The position numbers were made by a program, and so were the translations under genes. 64,000 bases of DNA from Streptomyces caelestis (GTDB lineage: Bacteria > Actinomycetota > Actinomycetes > Streptomycetales > Streptomycetaceae), in NCBI RefSeq assembly GCF_014205255.1, contig NZ_JACHNE010000001.1:1922001-1986000 (forward strand). The letters run 5' to 3'. Positions within the stretch are counted from its first letter, which is position 1. Every line of letters begins with the position of its first letter. Below the pieces are notes generated by a model that saw only the letters and a list, made by a program, of their open reading frames with translations, did no database searches and had not been told where the DNA came from. This document shows positions 24,707 to 33,804 of the stretch, in pieces.

Positions 24707-26097
24707 GCGCGCGCACCAGCAAGCCGCACGAGGTCGTCGAGCGCGCCCTCGAACTGTCCCGGGCGGACGCCTGTGTCGTCATCGCCGACGAGCGGTCCAC
24801 CGCCAACCTGCGCTGGGCGGGCAACGCCCTGACCACGAACGGCGTCACGCGCGGGCGCACCCTCACCGTGATCGCCACCGTCGGCGGCAAGGAGGGCACG
24901 GCCTCGGGGGTCGTGTCACGGTCCGCCGTGACGGCCGACGAGCTGGAGCCCCTGGTGCGGGCCGCCGAGGCCGCAGCGCGCGGCGCCGGGCCCGCCGAGG
25001 ACGCGCAGCCGCTCGTCACGGGTGTGGCGCAGGCACCGGAGTTCACGGAGGCGCCCGCCGAGACCTCCTCCGCGGTGTTCGCCGACTTCGCTCCGGCGCT
25101 CGGCGAGGCCTTCGCACGCGCGCGTGCGGGCGGCCGTGAGCTGTACGGCTTCGCCAACCACGAACTGGTGTCGACGTACATGGGGACGTCCACGGGGCTG
25201 CGGCTGCGGCACGACCAGCCGAACGGGACGCTGGAACTGAACGCCAAGTCGCCGGACCGGACCCGGTCCGCCTGGGCCGGCCGCTCCACGCGGGACTTCA
25301 AGGACGTCGACCCGGCGGCGCTGGACGCGGAGCTGGCCGTGCGCCTCGGGTGGGCGGAGCGGCGCGTGGAGCTGCCCGCGGGCCGGTACGAGACGCTGCT
25401 GCCGCCGACGGCCGTCGCGGACCTGCTGATCTACCAGATGTGGTCGGCGTCGGGCCGGGACGCGGTGGAGGGCCGCACGGTGTTCTCCAAGCCGGGCGGC
25501 GGTACACGGGTCGGCGAGAAGCTGACCGACCTGCCGCTGACGCTGCGCAGCGACCCGAACGAGCCCGGCCTGGAGTCGGCGCCCTTCGTGATCGCGCACT
25601 CCTCCGGGGGCGACCAGTCGGTGTTCGACAACGGGCTGCCGCTCGCGCCCACCGAGTGGATGAGCCGGGGCGAGCTGCGGCACCTGACGACCAGCCGCCA
25701 CAGCGCGGGCCTGACCGGGCTGCCCGTGGCGCCGGGCATCGACAACATCATCCTGGACGGGGGCGAGGACCGCTCCCTGGACGAGATGGTCGCGAGCACC
25801 GAACGCGGGCTGCTGCTGACCTGCCTGTGGTACATCCGGGAGGTCGATCCGGCGACGCTGCTGCTCACCGGTCTGACCCGGGACGGCGTCTACCTGGTCG
25901 AGAACGGCGAGGTCACCGGCGAGGTAAACAACTTCCGGTTCAACGAGTCGCCGGTGGGGCTGCTGGGGCGGGCCACGGAGGCCGGGCGGACCGAGAAGAC
26001 GCTGCCCAGGGAGTGGAGCGACTGGTTCACCAGGGCGGCGATGCCGGCACTGCGGGTCCCGGATTTCAATATGAGCTCTGTCAGTCAGGGCGTATAA
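24703..26097 (+). CDS. tldE: TldE/PmbA-family protein
   Basis: The protein has 464 residues of the TldD/PmbA fold without the HExxxH motif, as expected for the TldE subunit. It has the N-terminal helical region ERALELSRADACVVIADE, the central ELYGFANHELVSTYMGTSTGLRLR, and C-terminal GIDNIILDGGEDRSLDEMVAST and EVNNFRFNESPVGLL. It forms a heterodimer-type peptidase with TldD. Its ATG stands in the second copy of a 29-base duplicated junction, with AGGAGG seven bases upstream. tyrS follows after 56 bases. Confidence 0.93.
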   Translation: MSARTSKPHEVVERALELSRADACVVIADERSTANLRWAGNALTTNGVTRGRTLTVIATVGGKEGTASGVVSRSAVTADELEPLVRAAEAAARGAGPAEDAQPLVTGVAQAPEFTEAPAETSSAVFADFAPALGEAFARARAGGRELYGFANHELVSTYMGTSTGLRLRHDQPNGTLELNAKSPDRTRSAWAGRSTRDFKDVDPAALDAELAVRLGWAERRVELPAGRYETLLPPTAVADLLIYQMWSASGRDAVEGRTVFSKPGGGTRVGEKLTDLPLTLRSDPNEPGLESAPFVIAHSSGGDQSVFDNGLPLAPTEWMSRGELRHLTTSRHSAGLTGLPVAPGIDNIILDGGEDRSLDEMVASTERGLLLTCLWYIREVDPATLLLTGLTRDGVYLVENGEVTGEVNNFRFNESPVGLLGRATEAGRTEKTLPREWSDWFTRAAMPALRVPDFNMSSVSQGV

Positions 26098-26153
26098 CCT
26101 CGTAGTCGGCTGTCACCCGACTGCCCGAAGATCATCGAGGAGACACGAGAACC

Positions 26154-27422
26154 GTGACGGACATCGTCGACGAGCTGAAGTGGCGCGGGCTGTTCGCCCT
26201 GTCCACTGACGAGGACGCTTTGCGCAAGGCGCTCGCGGACGGTCCCGTCACGTTCTATTGCGGCTTCGACCCGACGGCGCCGTCCCTGCACGTGGGGCAC
26301 CTGGTGCAGGTGCTCACCGTGCGCCGGCTCCAGCAGGCCGGTCACCGGCCGCTGGCGCTGGTCGGCGGTGCCACGGGCCTGATCGGCGACCCGCGCCCGA
26401 CAGCGGAGCGCACGCTGAACGACCCGGAGACGGTCGCCGGCTGGGTCGGCAAGCTGCGCTCCCAGATCGAGCCGTTCCTGTCCTTCGAGGGCGAGAACGC
26501 GGCCGTCATGGTCAACAACCTCGACTGGACGGAGAACCTCTCCGCGATCGAGTTCCTGCGGGACATCGGCAAGCACTTCCGCGTCAACAAGATGCTGACC
26601 AAGGACTCCGTCGCCCGGCGCCTGGAGTCCTCCGAGGGCATCAGCTACACGGAGTTCAGCTACCAGATCCTCCAGGGCATGGACTTCCTCCAGCTGTACC
26701 GGAGGTACGGCTGCACGCTCCAGCAGGGCGGCAGCGACCAGTGGGGCAACCTCACCGCGGGTCTGGACCTGATCCACCGGCTGGAGCCGGACGCCGCGGT
26801 GCACGCGATGGCAACGCCGCTGATGACCAAGGCGGACGGCACCAAGTTCGGCAAGACCGAGGGCGGCGCCGTCTGGCTCGACCCGGAGATGACGACGCCG
26901 TACGCGTTCTACCAGTTCTGGCTGAACGTGGACGACCGGGACATCTCCAAGTACATGCGCATCCTCTCCTTCCGCTCCCGCGCGGAGCTGGAGGAGCTGG
27001 AGAAGCAGACCGAGGAGCGTCCGCAGGCCCGGGCCGCGCAGCGGGCGCTGGCCGAGGAGCTGACGACGCTGGTGCACGGCGCCGACCAGACGGCCGCCGT
27101 GATCGCCGCGTCCAAGGCCCTCTTCGGGCAGGGCGAGCTGGCGGAGCTCGACGAGCGGACGCTGGCCGCGGCCCTGTCGGAGGTACCGCACATCCAGGTC
27201 GCCGAGCTCGGTCCGGTCGTCGACCTGTTCGCCGAGGTCGGCCTGGTGGCCAGCAAGTCGGCCGCGCGCCGCACGGTCAAGGAGGGCGGCGCCTACGTGA
27301 ACAACGTCAAGGTCGTCGGCGAGGACGCGGTCCCCGCCAAGGAGGACCTGCTGCACGGCCGCTGGCTGGTGCTGCGCCGGGGCAAGAAGAACCTGGCGGC
27401 GGTGGAGGTCACCGGCACCTGA
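26154..27422 (+). CDS. tyrS: Tyrosyl-tRNA synthetase
   Basis: The protein has 422 residues and is a class I synthetase. The HIGH motif is HVGH at 46-49, the tyrosine pocket includes [12 protein letters not shown], the anticodon side has [10 protein letters not shown], and the KMSKS-like loop is [10 protein letters not shown]-terminal S4 RNA-binding domain (about 355-420) includes [17 protein letters not shown]. It charges tRNA-Tyr. The start is the GTG at 26154, preceded by GAGGAGA about ten bases away. No T-box-like leader is apparent in the short upstream gap. Confidence 0.97.
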   Translation: MTDIVDELKWRGLFALSTDEDALRKALADGPVTFYCGFDPTAPSLHVGHLVQVLTVRRLQQAGHRPLALVGGATGLIGDPRPTAERTLNDPETVAGWVGKLRSQIEPFLSFEGENAAVMVNNLDWTENLSAIEFLRDIGKHFRVNKMLTKDSVARRLESSEGISYTEFSYQILQGMDFLQLYRRYGCTLQQGGSDQWGNLTAGLDLIHRLEPDAAVHAMATPLMTKADGTKFGKTEGGAVWLDPEMTTPYAFYQFWLNVDDRDISKYMRILSFRSRAELEELEKQTEERPQARAAQRALAEELTTLVHGADQTAAVIAASKALFGQGELAELDERTLAAALSEVPHIQVAELGPVVDLFAEVGLVASKSAARRTVKEGGAYVNNVKVVGEDAVPAKEDLLHGRWLVLRRGKKNLAAVEVTGT

Positions 27423-27435
27423 GGGTGCGAGCGAG

Positions 27436-27465
27436 GGGGCGGTCCGCGGTGACGGAGCCCGCCCC
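27436..27465. terminator. Hairpin between tyrS and the GlsB-like gene
   Basis: GGGGCGG-TCCG pairs with CGGAGC-CCGCCCC with a small bulge. It stands between convergent genes ending at 27422 and 27483. Confidence 0.55.
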
Positions 27466-27482
27466 TTGCGCGGTGGTGCCCG

Positions 27483-27758
27483 TTATGCCCTTCGTCTGTT
27501 TCCCCGGACCGCCGTGTACGCCATGTCGCCGATGGCGACGAGGACGACCGCGGCCGCCAGCTGGAACACGTGCCGCCACCAGTCGATGCCCGCGGTGGCG
27601 TCCACACCCGCCGCCCGAGCTATGGCGTTGCCTCCGATGGCGCCGAGCATGCCCAGAATGACGGTCAGCCACAGGGGGACGTGCTGCTTGCCCGGAATGA
27701 TCGCCTTGGCGAGCAGACCGAGTACCAGTCCCACGATGATCGCCCACAACCACCCCAT
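27483..27758 (-). CDS. GlsB/YeaQ/YmgE-family small membrane protein
   Basis: The protein has 91 residues with three hydrophobic helices. It begins MGWLWAIIVGLVLGLLAKAIIPG, the signature of the transglycosylase-associated YeaQ/YmgE family, followed by LTVILGMLGAIGGNAIA and a third helix. The name does not imply enzymatic activity; homologues are stress-linked membrane proteins. The ATG at 27758 stands behind a strong GAGGAGG. It is convergent with tyrS. Confidence 0.88.
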   Translation of the reverse strand: MGWLWAIIVGLVLGLLAKAIIPGKQHVPLWLTVILGMLGAIGGNAIARAAGVDATAGIDWWRHVFQLAAAVVLVAIGDMAYTAVRGNRRRA

Positions 27759-28001
27759 CGCTGCCTCCTCGTACGGCTTGACGTGAGCACTACGCCCAGT
27801 GTCGGCCCAGGTGCCCTACGCCGCATGCCGGGGGCGGCCATACGCGGCACGGACCAGTCCGTTCGCCCGGACCGGACCGGCCCCGGTCTCGTAGCCGACG
27901 CAGGCGCGGCGTAACGTGGAAGCTGTCCCGGCCAGGCTCCCCGACCGGCCGAGGACGGCTACGGGGCGGGGAGATCCGATACGGGCGGATGGTGGAATGC
28001 G

Positions 28002-28397
28002 ATGCGGAAGCAGCATGGCGACGGACATGCCCAGGTGTTCCGGATCACCGGCGCCCGGGCCGGACTCCAGGAAGACGTCCGCGGGCGGCAGCGCCGGTAC
28101 GTGATCTCGATGACGGTCCGCACGATCTCCGTGATCCTCGCGGCCACCCTGTGGAACGTCGAACGGCACGTCGCCGTCGTGGCGTTGGTGCTCGGGCTGG
28201 TGCTGCCGTACATCGCGGTGGTGATCGCGAACGCCGGGCGGGAGAACGCGCCATCGCTGCCGTCGACGTTCGTCGTGCCGCCGGTGCGGCCGATGATCGC
28301 GCCGTCGGGGACGCAGGACGGCCCCGCGGAACCCATGGCGGAAGACGCCGTGTCCGGGACGGTACCGGGGGCACGGACCGAGTCGCCGGAGCGGTAG
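28002..28397 (+). CDS. DUF3099-type membrane protein
   Basis: The protein has 131 residues. A charged start containing HAQVFRITGARAGLQEDVRGRQRRY precedes two close membrane helices (about 37-80; TVRTISVILAATLW and VAVVALVLGLVLPYIAVVIANAGR), then a Pro-rich cytoplasmic tail. This layout matches DUF3099, of unknown function. The ATG at 28002 is preceded by GGTGGAATGCG. It is divergent from the GlsB-like gene over 243 bases. Confidence 0.8.
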   Translation: MRKQHGDGHAQVFRITGARAGLQEDVRGRQRRYVISMTVRTISVILAATLWNVERHVAVVALVLGLVLPYIAVVIANAGRENAPSLPSTFVVPPVRPMIAPSGTQDGPAEPMAEDAVSGTVPGARTESPER

Positions 28398-28512
28398 GGC
28401 GCTCGCGGGCGCTCACAAACGGAAGTCATCTCCCCGCCAAGCTCAAGAAAAGCTCAGATCAATCATGCTGTTCAGGTGCCGGGCCCGGGGTTACCCGTGA
28501 CATACTTCGTAC

Positions 28513-28590
28513 GCGCTCCGCATCCCCCGTCGGAGCGACGGACCGACGCCGGGCAGCTCCCCCCGTGGCTGCTCGGCGTCGCCTTTTCTG
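28513..28590 (+). ncRNA. Two hairpins ending in a T-run: attenuator or short RNA candidate
   Basis: A stem CGCTCCG/CGGAGCG (28513-28537) is followed by a long stem CGACGCCGGGCAGC/GCTGCTCGGCGTCG (28544-28581) and then CCTTTTCTG, the only classical intrinsic-terminator layout in this window. It ends about 23 bases before the start of the next gene. It could terminate the DUF3099 transcript, attenuate the downstream gene or define a short RNA. CATACT at 28501-28506 could be a -10 box, but no convincing -35 is seen. Confidence 0.5.
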
Positions 28591-28612
28591 TGTGCAGTGG
28601 TGAGACGAAGCT

Positions 28613-28831
28613 GTGAGTGACGAGACGCCCATCTGTTCCGCGAAGGGCTGCCGCGCGGCTGCCGTGTGGGTGCTGGCGTGGAACAACCCGAAGATCCATA
28701 CGCCGGAGCGGCGCAAGACGTGGCTGGCCTGTGAGGAGCATCGCGAGCATCTGTCGCAGTTCCTCGGGGTGCGGGGGTTCTTGAAGGACGTGGTCCCGCT
28801 GAAGGAATGGGAGTCCTCGCAGACCCCCTAG
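28613..28831 (+). CDS. Small Cys/His protein (acetone-carboxylase-labelled family)
   Basis: The protein has 72 residues. C8 and C13 (ICSAKGC) with C40 and H43 (CEEH) suggest a small metal-binding site; the rest is a compact region ending FLKDVVPLKEW. Homologues in Streptomyces are often labelled acetone carboxylase without evidence, and nothing here supports that activity. The GTG start at 28613 follows AGACGAAG. The stop shares bases with the stop of the convergent moaA gene. A terminator-like structure just upstream may control it. Confidence 0.75.
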   Translation: MSDETPICSAKGCRAAAVWVLAWNNPKIHTPERRKTWLACEEHREHLSQFLGVRGFLKDVVPLKEWESSQTP

Positions 28832-29817
28832 CCGCCGATCGCCGACATGGGCCGGTCCGGCTGGACGAACGTCGGGTCGTCCAGGCCCGCTCCCGCCTTC
28901 TTGCCCCACATGGCCAGGCGCCAGATGCGGGCGATCTCCTCGTCGGGGGCGCCCGAGCGCAGGGCGGCGCGCAGGTCGGTCTCCTCGCGGGCGAACAGGC
29001 ACGTGCGTACCTGTCCGTCGGCGGTGAGGCGGGTGCGGTCGCAGGCCGCGCAGAAGGGGCGGGTGACGGAGGCGATCACGCCGACGACATGGGGGCCGCC
29101 GTCGACCAGCCAGCGCTCCGCCGGTGCCGAGCCGCGTGCCTCGTCGCCCTCGGCGGTCAGCTCGAAGCGGGCGCGCAGGGACGTCAGGATGTCCCCGGCG
29201 GTGATCATGCCGTCGCGCTTCCAGCCGTGCTGGGCGTCCAGGGGCATCTGCTCGATGAAGCGCAGCTCGTAGTCGTGCTCCACGGCCCAGGCGAGGAGGT
29301 CGGGGGCCTCGTCGTCGTTGAGCCCCGGCATCAGGACCGAGTTGACCTTGACCGGGGTCAGGCCAGCGTCGCGCGCGGCGTGCAGGCCCTCGATGACGTC
29401 CTTGTGGCGGTCACGGCGGGTGAGGGTCTTGAAGACGTCCGGGCGGAGCGTGTCGAGGGAGACGTTGACCCGGTCCAGGCCTGCCGCCTTCAGGGCGGCC
29501 GCCGTGCGCTTGAGGCCGATGCCGTTGGTCGTGAGGGACATCTGGGGGCGCGGTTCGAGGGCCGCGACGCGCTCGACGATGCCGACCAGGCCGGGGCGCA
29601 GCAGGGGCTCGCCGCCGGTGAAGCGGACCTCCTCGACGCCGAGGGACGTGACCGCGATGTCGATCAGGCGGACGATCTCGTCGTCCGTGAGCAGGTCCGG
29701 CTTGGCCAGCCACTGCAGGCCCTCCTCGGGCATGCAGTACGTACACCGCAGGTTGCACCGGTCGGTCAGCGAGACCCTCAGGTCGGTGGCCCTTCGGCCA
29801 TAGGTGTCGATGAGCAC
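28828..29817 (-). CDS. moaA: GTP 3',8-cyclase MoaA
   Basis: The protein has 329 residues. The radical-SAM cluster motif is CNLRCTYC (C21, C25, C28), followed by FTGGEPLLRP for SAM binding. The C-terminal second [4Fe-4S] site uses C256, C259 and C273 (FCAACDRTRL...TCLF). It makes the first molybdenum-cofactor intermediate from GTP. The start is the GTG at 29817 behind GAGGGGG, which gives the conserved LIDTYGR beginning; an upstream in-frame ATG would add an unrelated extension. The C-terminus lacks the usual GG and ends MSAIGG. Confidence 0.95.
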   Translation of the reverse strand: MLIDTYGRRATDLRVSLTDRCNLRCTYCMPEEGLQWLAKPDLLTDDEIVRLIDIAVTSLGVEEVRFTGGEPLLRPGLVGIVERVAALEPRPQMSLTTNGIGLKRTAAALKAAGLDRVNVSLDTLRPDVFKTLTRRDRHKDVIEGLHAARDAGLTPVKVNSVLMPGLNDDEAPDLLAWAVEHDYELRFIEQMPLDAQHGWKRDGMITAGDILTSLRARFELTAEGDEARGSAPAERWLVDGGPHVVGVIASVTRPFCAACDRTRLTADGQVRTCLFAREETDLRAALRSGAPDEEIARIWRLAMWGKKAGAGLDDPTFVQPDRPMSAIGG

Positions 29818-29919
29818 GTGGGCCCCCTCCCTCGACGCGGATCGTGCGGCGCTCTCTCCGGCACCTGCGAGCCTACGTGACACCACTGACATCCCACAGA
29901 CCCGATCCCACGACGTGGA

Positions 29920-29967
29920 ACGCGGCCGCGCCGCAGGGACCTGGAGGTTCCTACGGCGCGGCCGCGT
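29920..29967 (-). terminator. Terminator after the actP operon
   Basis: ACGCGGCCGCGCCG (29920-29933) pairs perfectly with CGGCGCGGCCGCGT (29954-29967), with further pairing AGG/CCT toward the loop. It begins 15 bases past the actP stop and lies upstream of moaA. Confidence 0.85.
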
Positions 29968-29981
29968 CAGGGGGTTCGTGC

Positions 29982-31607
29982 TCAGTGGGCGCCGGTGCCG
30001 GTCAGGGACCGGACCTCCAGCTCGGCGTACTTCTTGACGTCCGGCTCTTCCTTGGACAGGACCGTGCCGAGCCAGCCCATGAGGAAGCCGAACGGGATGG
30101 AGATGATGCCCGGGTTCTTCAGCGGGAACCAGGCGAAGTCGACCTCGGGGAACATCGCCTTGGGGTCGCCGGAGACGACGGGCGAGAACAGCACCAGGCC
30201 GACGGCGACGATCAGACCGCCGTAGATCGACCACAGGGCGCCCTGGGTGGTGAACCGCTTCCAGAACAGGCTGTAGAGGATCGTCGGCAGGTTGGCGGAG
30301 GCCGCGACCGCGAAGGCGAGCGCCACCAGGCCGGCCACGTTCAGGTCGCGGGCGAGGGCGCCCAGGCCGATGGAGACGACGCCGATGAAGACGGTCGCCC
30401 AGCGGGCCGCGCGGACCTCCTCGGCGCCGGACGCCTGCCCCTTGCGGATGACGTTGGCGTAGATGTCGTGCGCGAAGGAGGACGACGAGGCGAGGGTGAG
30501 GCCGGCGACGACGGCGAGGATCGTCGCGAAGGCCACCGCCGAGATGGTGGCGAGCAGGATCGCGCCCCAGGTCGAGTCCACGCCGCCGAGGTGCAGCGCG
30601 AGCAGGGGGGCCGCCGTGTTGCCGGACGGGTTGGACGCGATGATCTCTTCCTGCGAGATGAGCGCGGCGGCGCCGAAGCCGAGCGCGATCGTCATCAGGT
30701 AGAAGCCGCCGATGATGCCGATCGCCCAGTTCACGGACTTACGGGCGGCCTTGGCGTCGGGCACCGTGTAGAAGCGGATCAGGATGTGCGGCAGGCCGGC
30801 GGTGCCGAGCACCAGGGCGATGCCGAGGGAGACGAAGTCCAGCTTGGAGGTGCCGGTCGCGCCGTACTGGAGGCCGGGCTCCAGGAAGGCGGCGCCCTTG
30901 CCGCTGTTCTCGGCGGCCGTGCCGAGCAGGTCGGAGATGTTGAAGTTGAACTTCAGCAGCACCAGGAAGGTGATCAGGAGGGTGCCGCCGATCAGCAGCA
31001 CGGCCTTGACCATCTGAACCCAGGTGGTGCCCTTCATGCCGCCGATGGAGACGTAGACGATCATCAGGAGGCCGACGAGGGCCACGATGAGGATCTTGCC
31101 GGCGTCGGAGGTGATGCCGAGCAGCAGCGAGACGAGGACGCCCGCGCCTGCCATCTGGGCGAGCAGGTAGAAGATCGACACGACGATCGTGGAGGTGCCG
31201 GCGGCGGTGCGGACCGGGCGCTGGCGCATGCGGTACGCGAGGACGTCGCCCATGGTGTAGCGGCCGGAGTTGCGCAGCGGCTCGGCCACCAGGAGAAGCG
31301 CGACCAGCCAGGCGACCAGGAAGCCGATGGAGTAGAGGAAGCCGTCGTAGCCGAAGATGGCGATCGCGCCCGCGATGCCGAGGAACGACGCGGCCGACAT
31401 GTAGTCGCCGGAGACGGCGAGGCCGTTCTGGAAGGCGCTGAACTGGCGTCCGCCCGCGTAGAAGTCGGCGGCGTCCTTGGTCTGGCGGCCCGCCCAGATG
31501 GTGATGCCGAGTGTGGCCAGGACGAACAGCGCGAACAGGGTGATGATCAGCGGGCGGTGCTCGCTGGCCTCGTTCGCGGCGAGAAGGGTCTGCTGTGCGG
31601 GGCTCAT
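29982..31607 (-). CDS. actP: Cation/acetate symporter, SSS family
   Basis: The protein has 541 residues with about 13 membrane helices. Landmarks of ActP-type sodium:solute symporters include DFYAGGRQFSAFQNGLAVSGDYMSAAS near the start, IGGMKGTTWVQM, GLPHILIRFYTVPD and the helix with LTLASSSSFAHDIYANV. It imports acetate or related short monocarboxylates. The ATG at 31607 overlaps the stop of the DUF485 gene (ATGA), the usual tandem for this transporter class, and the unit ends in a strong terminator. Confidence 0.93.
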   Translation of the reverse strand: MSPAQQTLLAANEASEHRPLIITLFALFVLATLGITIWAGRQTKDAADFYAGGRQFSAFQNGLAVSGDYMSAASFLGIAGAIAIFGYDGFLYSIGFLVAWLVALLLVAEPLRNSGRYTMGDVLAYRMRQRPVRTAAGTSTIVVSIFYLLAQMAGAGVLVSLLLGITSDAGKILIVALVGLLMIVYVSIGGMKGTTWVQMVKAVLLIGGTLLITFLVLLKFNFNISDLLGTAAENSGKGAAFLEPGLQYGATGTSKLDFVSLGIALVLGTAGLPHILIRFYTVPDAKAARKSVNWAIGIIGGFYLMTIALGFGAAALISQEEIIASNPSGNTAAPLLALHLGGVDSTWGAILLATISAVAFATILAVVAGLTLASSSSFAHDIYANVIRKGQASGAEEVRAARWATVFIGVVSIGLGALARDLNVAGLVALAFAVAASANLPTILYSLFWKRFTTQGALWSIYGGLIVAVGLVLFSPVVSGDPKAMFPEVDFAWFPLKNPGIISIPFGFLMGWLGTVLSKEEPDVKKYAELEVRSLTGTGAH

Positions 31608-31960
31608 GCGCCGCCCTCCATCCGGGACTTGATGGCCTCGGCCTTGGGGTCGAGATTCGCGGCGGCGTGCTTCGAGTACCACCAGGCGATGAGGAACGTG
31701 GTGACGAACTGGGCGACGCCGAAGACGAGGGCGACGTTGATGTTGCCGAACAGCTTGGTGCCCATGAAGCCGCCCGCGTAGTTCGACAGCAGGACGTACA
31801 GCAGGTACCAGGCGATGAAGGCGACGGTCAGCGGGAAGGCGAAGGAGCGGTAGGAGCGGCGCAGTTCACCGAACTCCGCGCTCTCCTGCACCTCGGTGAA
31901 CTCCTCGGGTGAGGGGAGTTTGTGTTGCTCTTTCGAGGGGGGCGGTGCGTCGGTGGCCAC
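31604..31960 (-). CDS. DUF485 membrane protein, ActP partner
   Basis: The protein has 118 residues. A polar N-terminus (about 1-40) is followed by two membrane helices (FPLTVAFIAWYLLYVLLSNYAGGFM and LVFGVAQFVTTFLIAWWYS), as in DUF485/YjcH proteins encoded immediately before actP. It is thought to assist or modulate the symporter. The start is the GTG at 31960 behind GAGGAG. It overlaps actP by four bases, so translation is coupled. Confidence 0.9.
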   Translation of the reverse strand: MATDAPPPSKEQHKLPSPEEFTEVQESAEFGELRRSYRSFAFPLTVAFIAWYLLYVLLSNYAGGFMGTKLFGNINVALVFGVAQFVTTFLIAWWYSKHAAANLDPKAEAIKSRMEGGA

Positions 31961-32215
31961 GGAGCGTCTCCTCGCGATGACGGAAGCGGTTTTGAACAGG
32001 GACGGAGGCGAGTGTCCTCGCGCTCCTTGTCCAACGTCACGGCGGCACGCGAGAACCGGTTCAACCGCGCGGCGTTCTTTCCGAAGTCGTTTCGGCAAAA
32101 CGTTGCTGGCCAGCGAGAGCGCGGGATAGCTTCACCCTGACCACCTCGTCATGTACCTGCCCGAGCACCACCTGTGCCTCGGGCCGGTTTCGTTTCCGGA
32201 GGATGTGGAAACCCC

Positions 32216-33745
32216 ATGTCTCATCTGCGTTCCAGACGCCGGCTCGCCCTCGCCGTCCCCGTCGTGCTGTCCCTCACGGCCTCGCTGGGCTTCCTGCCCG
32301 CCGCCGCGTCGGCGGCCCCGCGCGCCGAGTCGGCCGCGCAGACGGCGGACGCGCCGAAGCTGGCGTACGTCGTCAACACCAAGGTGGACCGTCGCACGAT
32401 CGCGTCGGTGAAGAAGGCGATCGGCGCGGCCGGCGGCTCGATCGTGGCCACGTACGAGCGGATCGGCGTGATCGTCGTCCACTCCTCGAACCCCGACTTC
32501 GCCAAGACCGTCCGCACGGTGCGCGGGGTCCAGTCGGCGGGCGCGACGCGGACGGCGCCGCTGACCGCCGCGGGGACCAAGGAGGAGGGCGCGGCCGAGT
32601 ACCTGACGGCCGCCCAGGCCAAGCGCACCGAGGCCGCCTCGGCGCAGACGCCCGAGAGCGAGCCCCTCGAGGCCGACCAGTGGGATCTGCGCGCGATCGG
32701 CGCCGACCAGGCCGCGAAGATCAATCCGGGCAGTCGCAAGGTGACGGTCGCCGTGATCGACACCGGCGTGGACGACACCCACCCCGACATCGCCCCGAAC
32801 TTCTCCGCGTCGCAGTCCGCCAACTGCGCCGGCGGCAAGCCCGACACCAGCCAGGGCGCCTGGCGGCCGTACACCCCGGAGGACTACCACGGCACGCACG
32901 TGGCCGGTGAGATCGCCGCCGCGCGCAACGGAATCGGCGTGGCGGGCGTCGCGCCTGGTGTGAAGGTCTCCAGCATCAACGTGACCGACCGGGCGAACGG
33001 TCTCTTCTACCCGGAGAACGTGGTCTGCGCCTTCGTGTTCGCCGCCGACCACGGCGTCGAGATCACGAACAACAGCTACTACGTCGATCCGTGGCTGTAC
33101 AACTGCATGGACGATCCGGACCAGCGAGCCATCGTCGACGCGGTCAACAGGGCGCAGCTGTACGCACAGAAGAAGGGCACGCTCAACGTCGCCTCGGCGG
33201 GCAACTCCAACCACGACCTGGACGCGGACGCGATCCTCGACGACTCCAGCCCGAACGACACCACGCCCGTCGAGCGCACGATCGACCCGCACGAGTGCTT
33301 CGACGTGCCGACTCAGCTGCCGGGTGTCGTCACCGTCAGCGCGACCGGCGTCAACAGCGTCAAGTCGTACTACTCGACGTACGGCGAGGGCGTCGTCGAC
33401 GTCGCGGCGCCGGGCGGCGACCGTCGCTACCAGATACCCGACACGCCCTCGAAGGACGGCCGCATCCTGTCCACCATGCCGAACGGCGGGTGGGGCTTCC
33501 TCCAGGGCACGTCGATGGCCGCCCCGCACGCCTCCGGTGTGGCCGCGCTGCTGAAGTCCAAGCACCCGGGGGCGTCCCCGGCCCAGCTCCAGGCACTGCT
33601 GAAGGCGCAGGCCGACCGGACCGCCTGCCCCGAGTCGTACGACCAGGACGGTGACGGCACGCAGGACGCGGTGTGCGAGGGCGGCAAGCGCGTCAATGGC
33701 TTCTACGGGTACGGCATCGTCAACGCGCTGCGCGCGGTCAAGTGA
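32216..33745 (+). CDS. Secreted subtilisin-family serine protease (copy 1)
   Basis: The protein has 509 residues: signal peptide (about 1-34), an I9-type propeptide (about 48-115, AYVVNTKV to the VRGVQSAGATRTAPL boundary) and an S8 catalytic domain with D182 (VIDTGVDD), H225 (HGTHVAG), oxyanion N330 and S433 (GTSMAAPHASG). Cysteines in the domain suggest disulfides. It is exported and should self-process. The ATG at 32216 has GGAGGAT about ten bases upstream. A close paralogue follows after 59 bases, evidently a tandem duplication. Confidence 0.94.
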   Translation: MSHLRSRRRLALAVPVVLSLTASLGFLPAAASAAPRAESAAQTADAPKLAYVVNTKVDRRTIASVKKAIGAAGGSIVATYERIGVIVVHSSNPDFAKTVRTVRGVQSAGATRTAPLTAAGTKEEGAAEYLTAAQAKRTEAASAQTPESEPLEADQWDLRAIGADQAAKINPGSRKVTVAVIDTGVDDTHPDIAPNFSASQSANCAGGKPDTSQGAWRPYTPEDYHGTHVAGEIAAARNGIGVAGVAPGVKVSSINVTDRANGLFYPENVVCAFVFAADHGVEITNNSYYVDPWLYNCMDDPDQRAIVDAVNRAQLYAQKKGTLNVASAGNSNHDLDADAILDDSSPNDTTPVERTIDPHECFDVPTQLPGVVTVSATGVNSVKSYYSTYGEGVVDVAAPGGDRRYQIPDTPSKDGRILSTMPNGGWGFLQGTSMAAPHASGVAALLKSKHPGASPAQLQALLKAQADRTACPESYDQDGDGTQDAVCEGGKRVNGFYGYGIVNALRAVK

Positions 33746-33804
33746 CGCGCGCTTCCCAGACCTCCCGCACAGTCCGCCCGTACCGCGAACGAACTGGAGA
33801 CACC

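Noticed and set aside
23097..25126. CACGCGCGCGTG copies in tldD and tldE as a shared regulatory site
   Set aside because: Both copies encode Ala-Arg-Ala-Arg inside coding regions at non-equivalent positions, so local regulation is unlikely; treated instead as part of a window-wide word excess.
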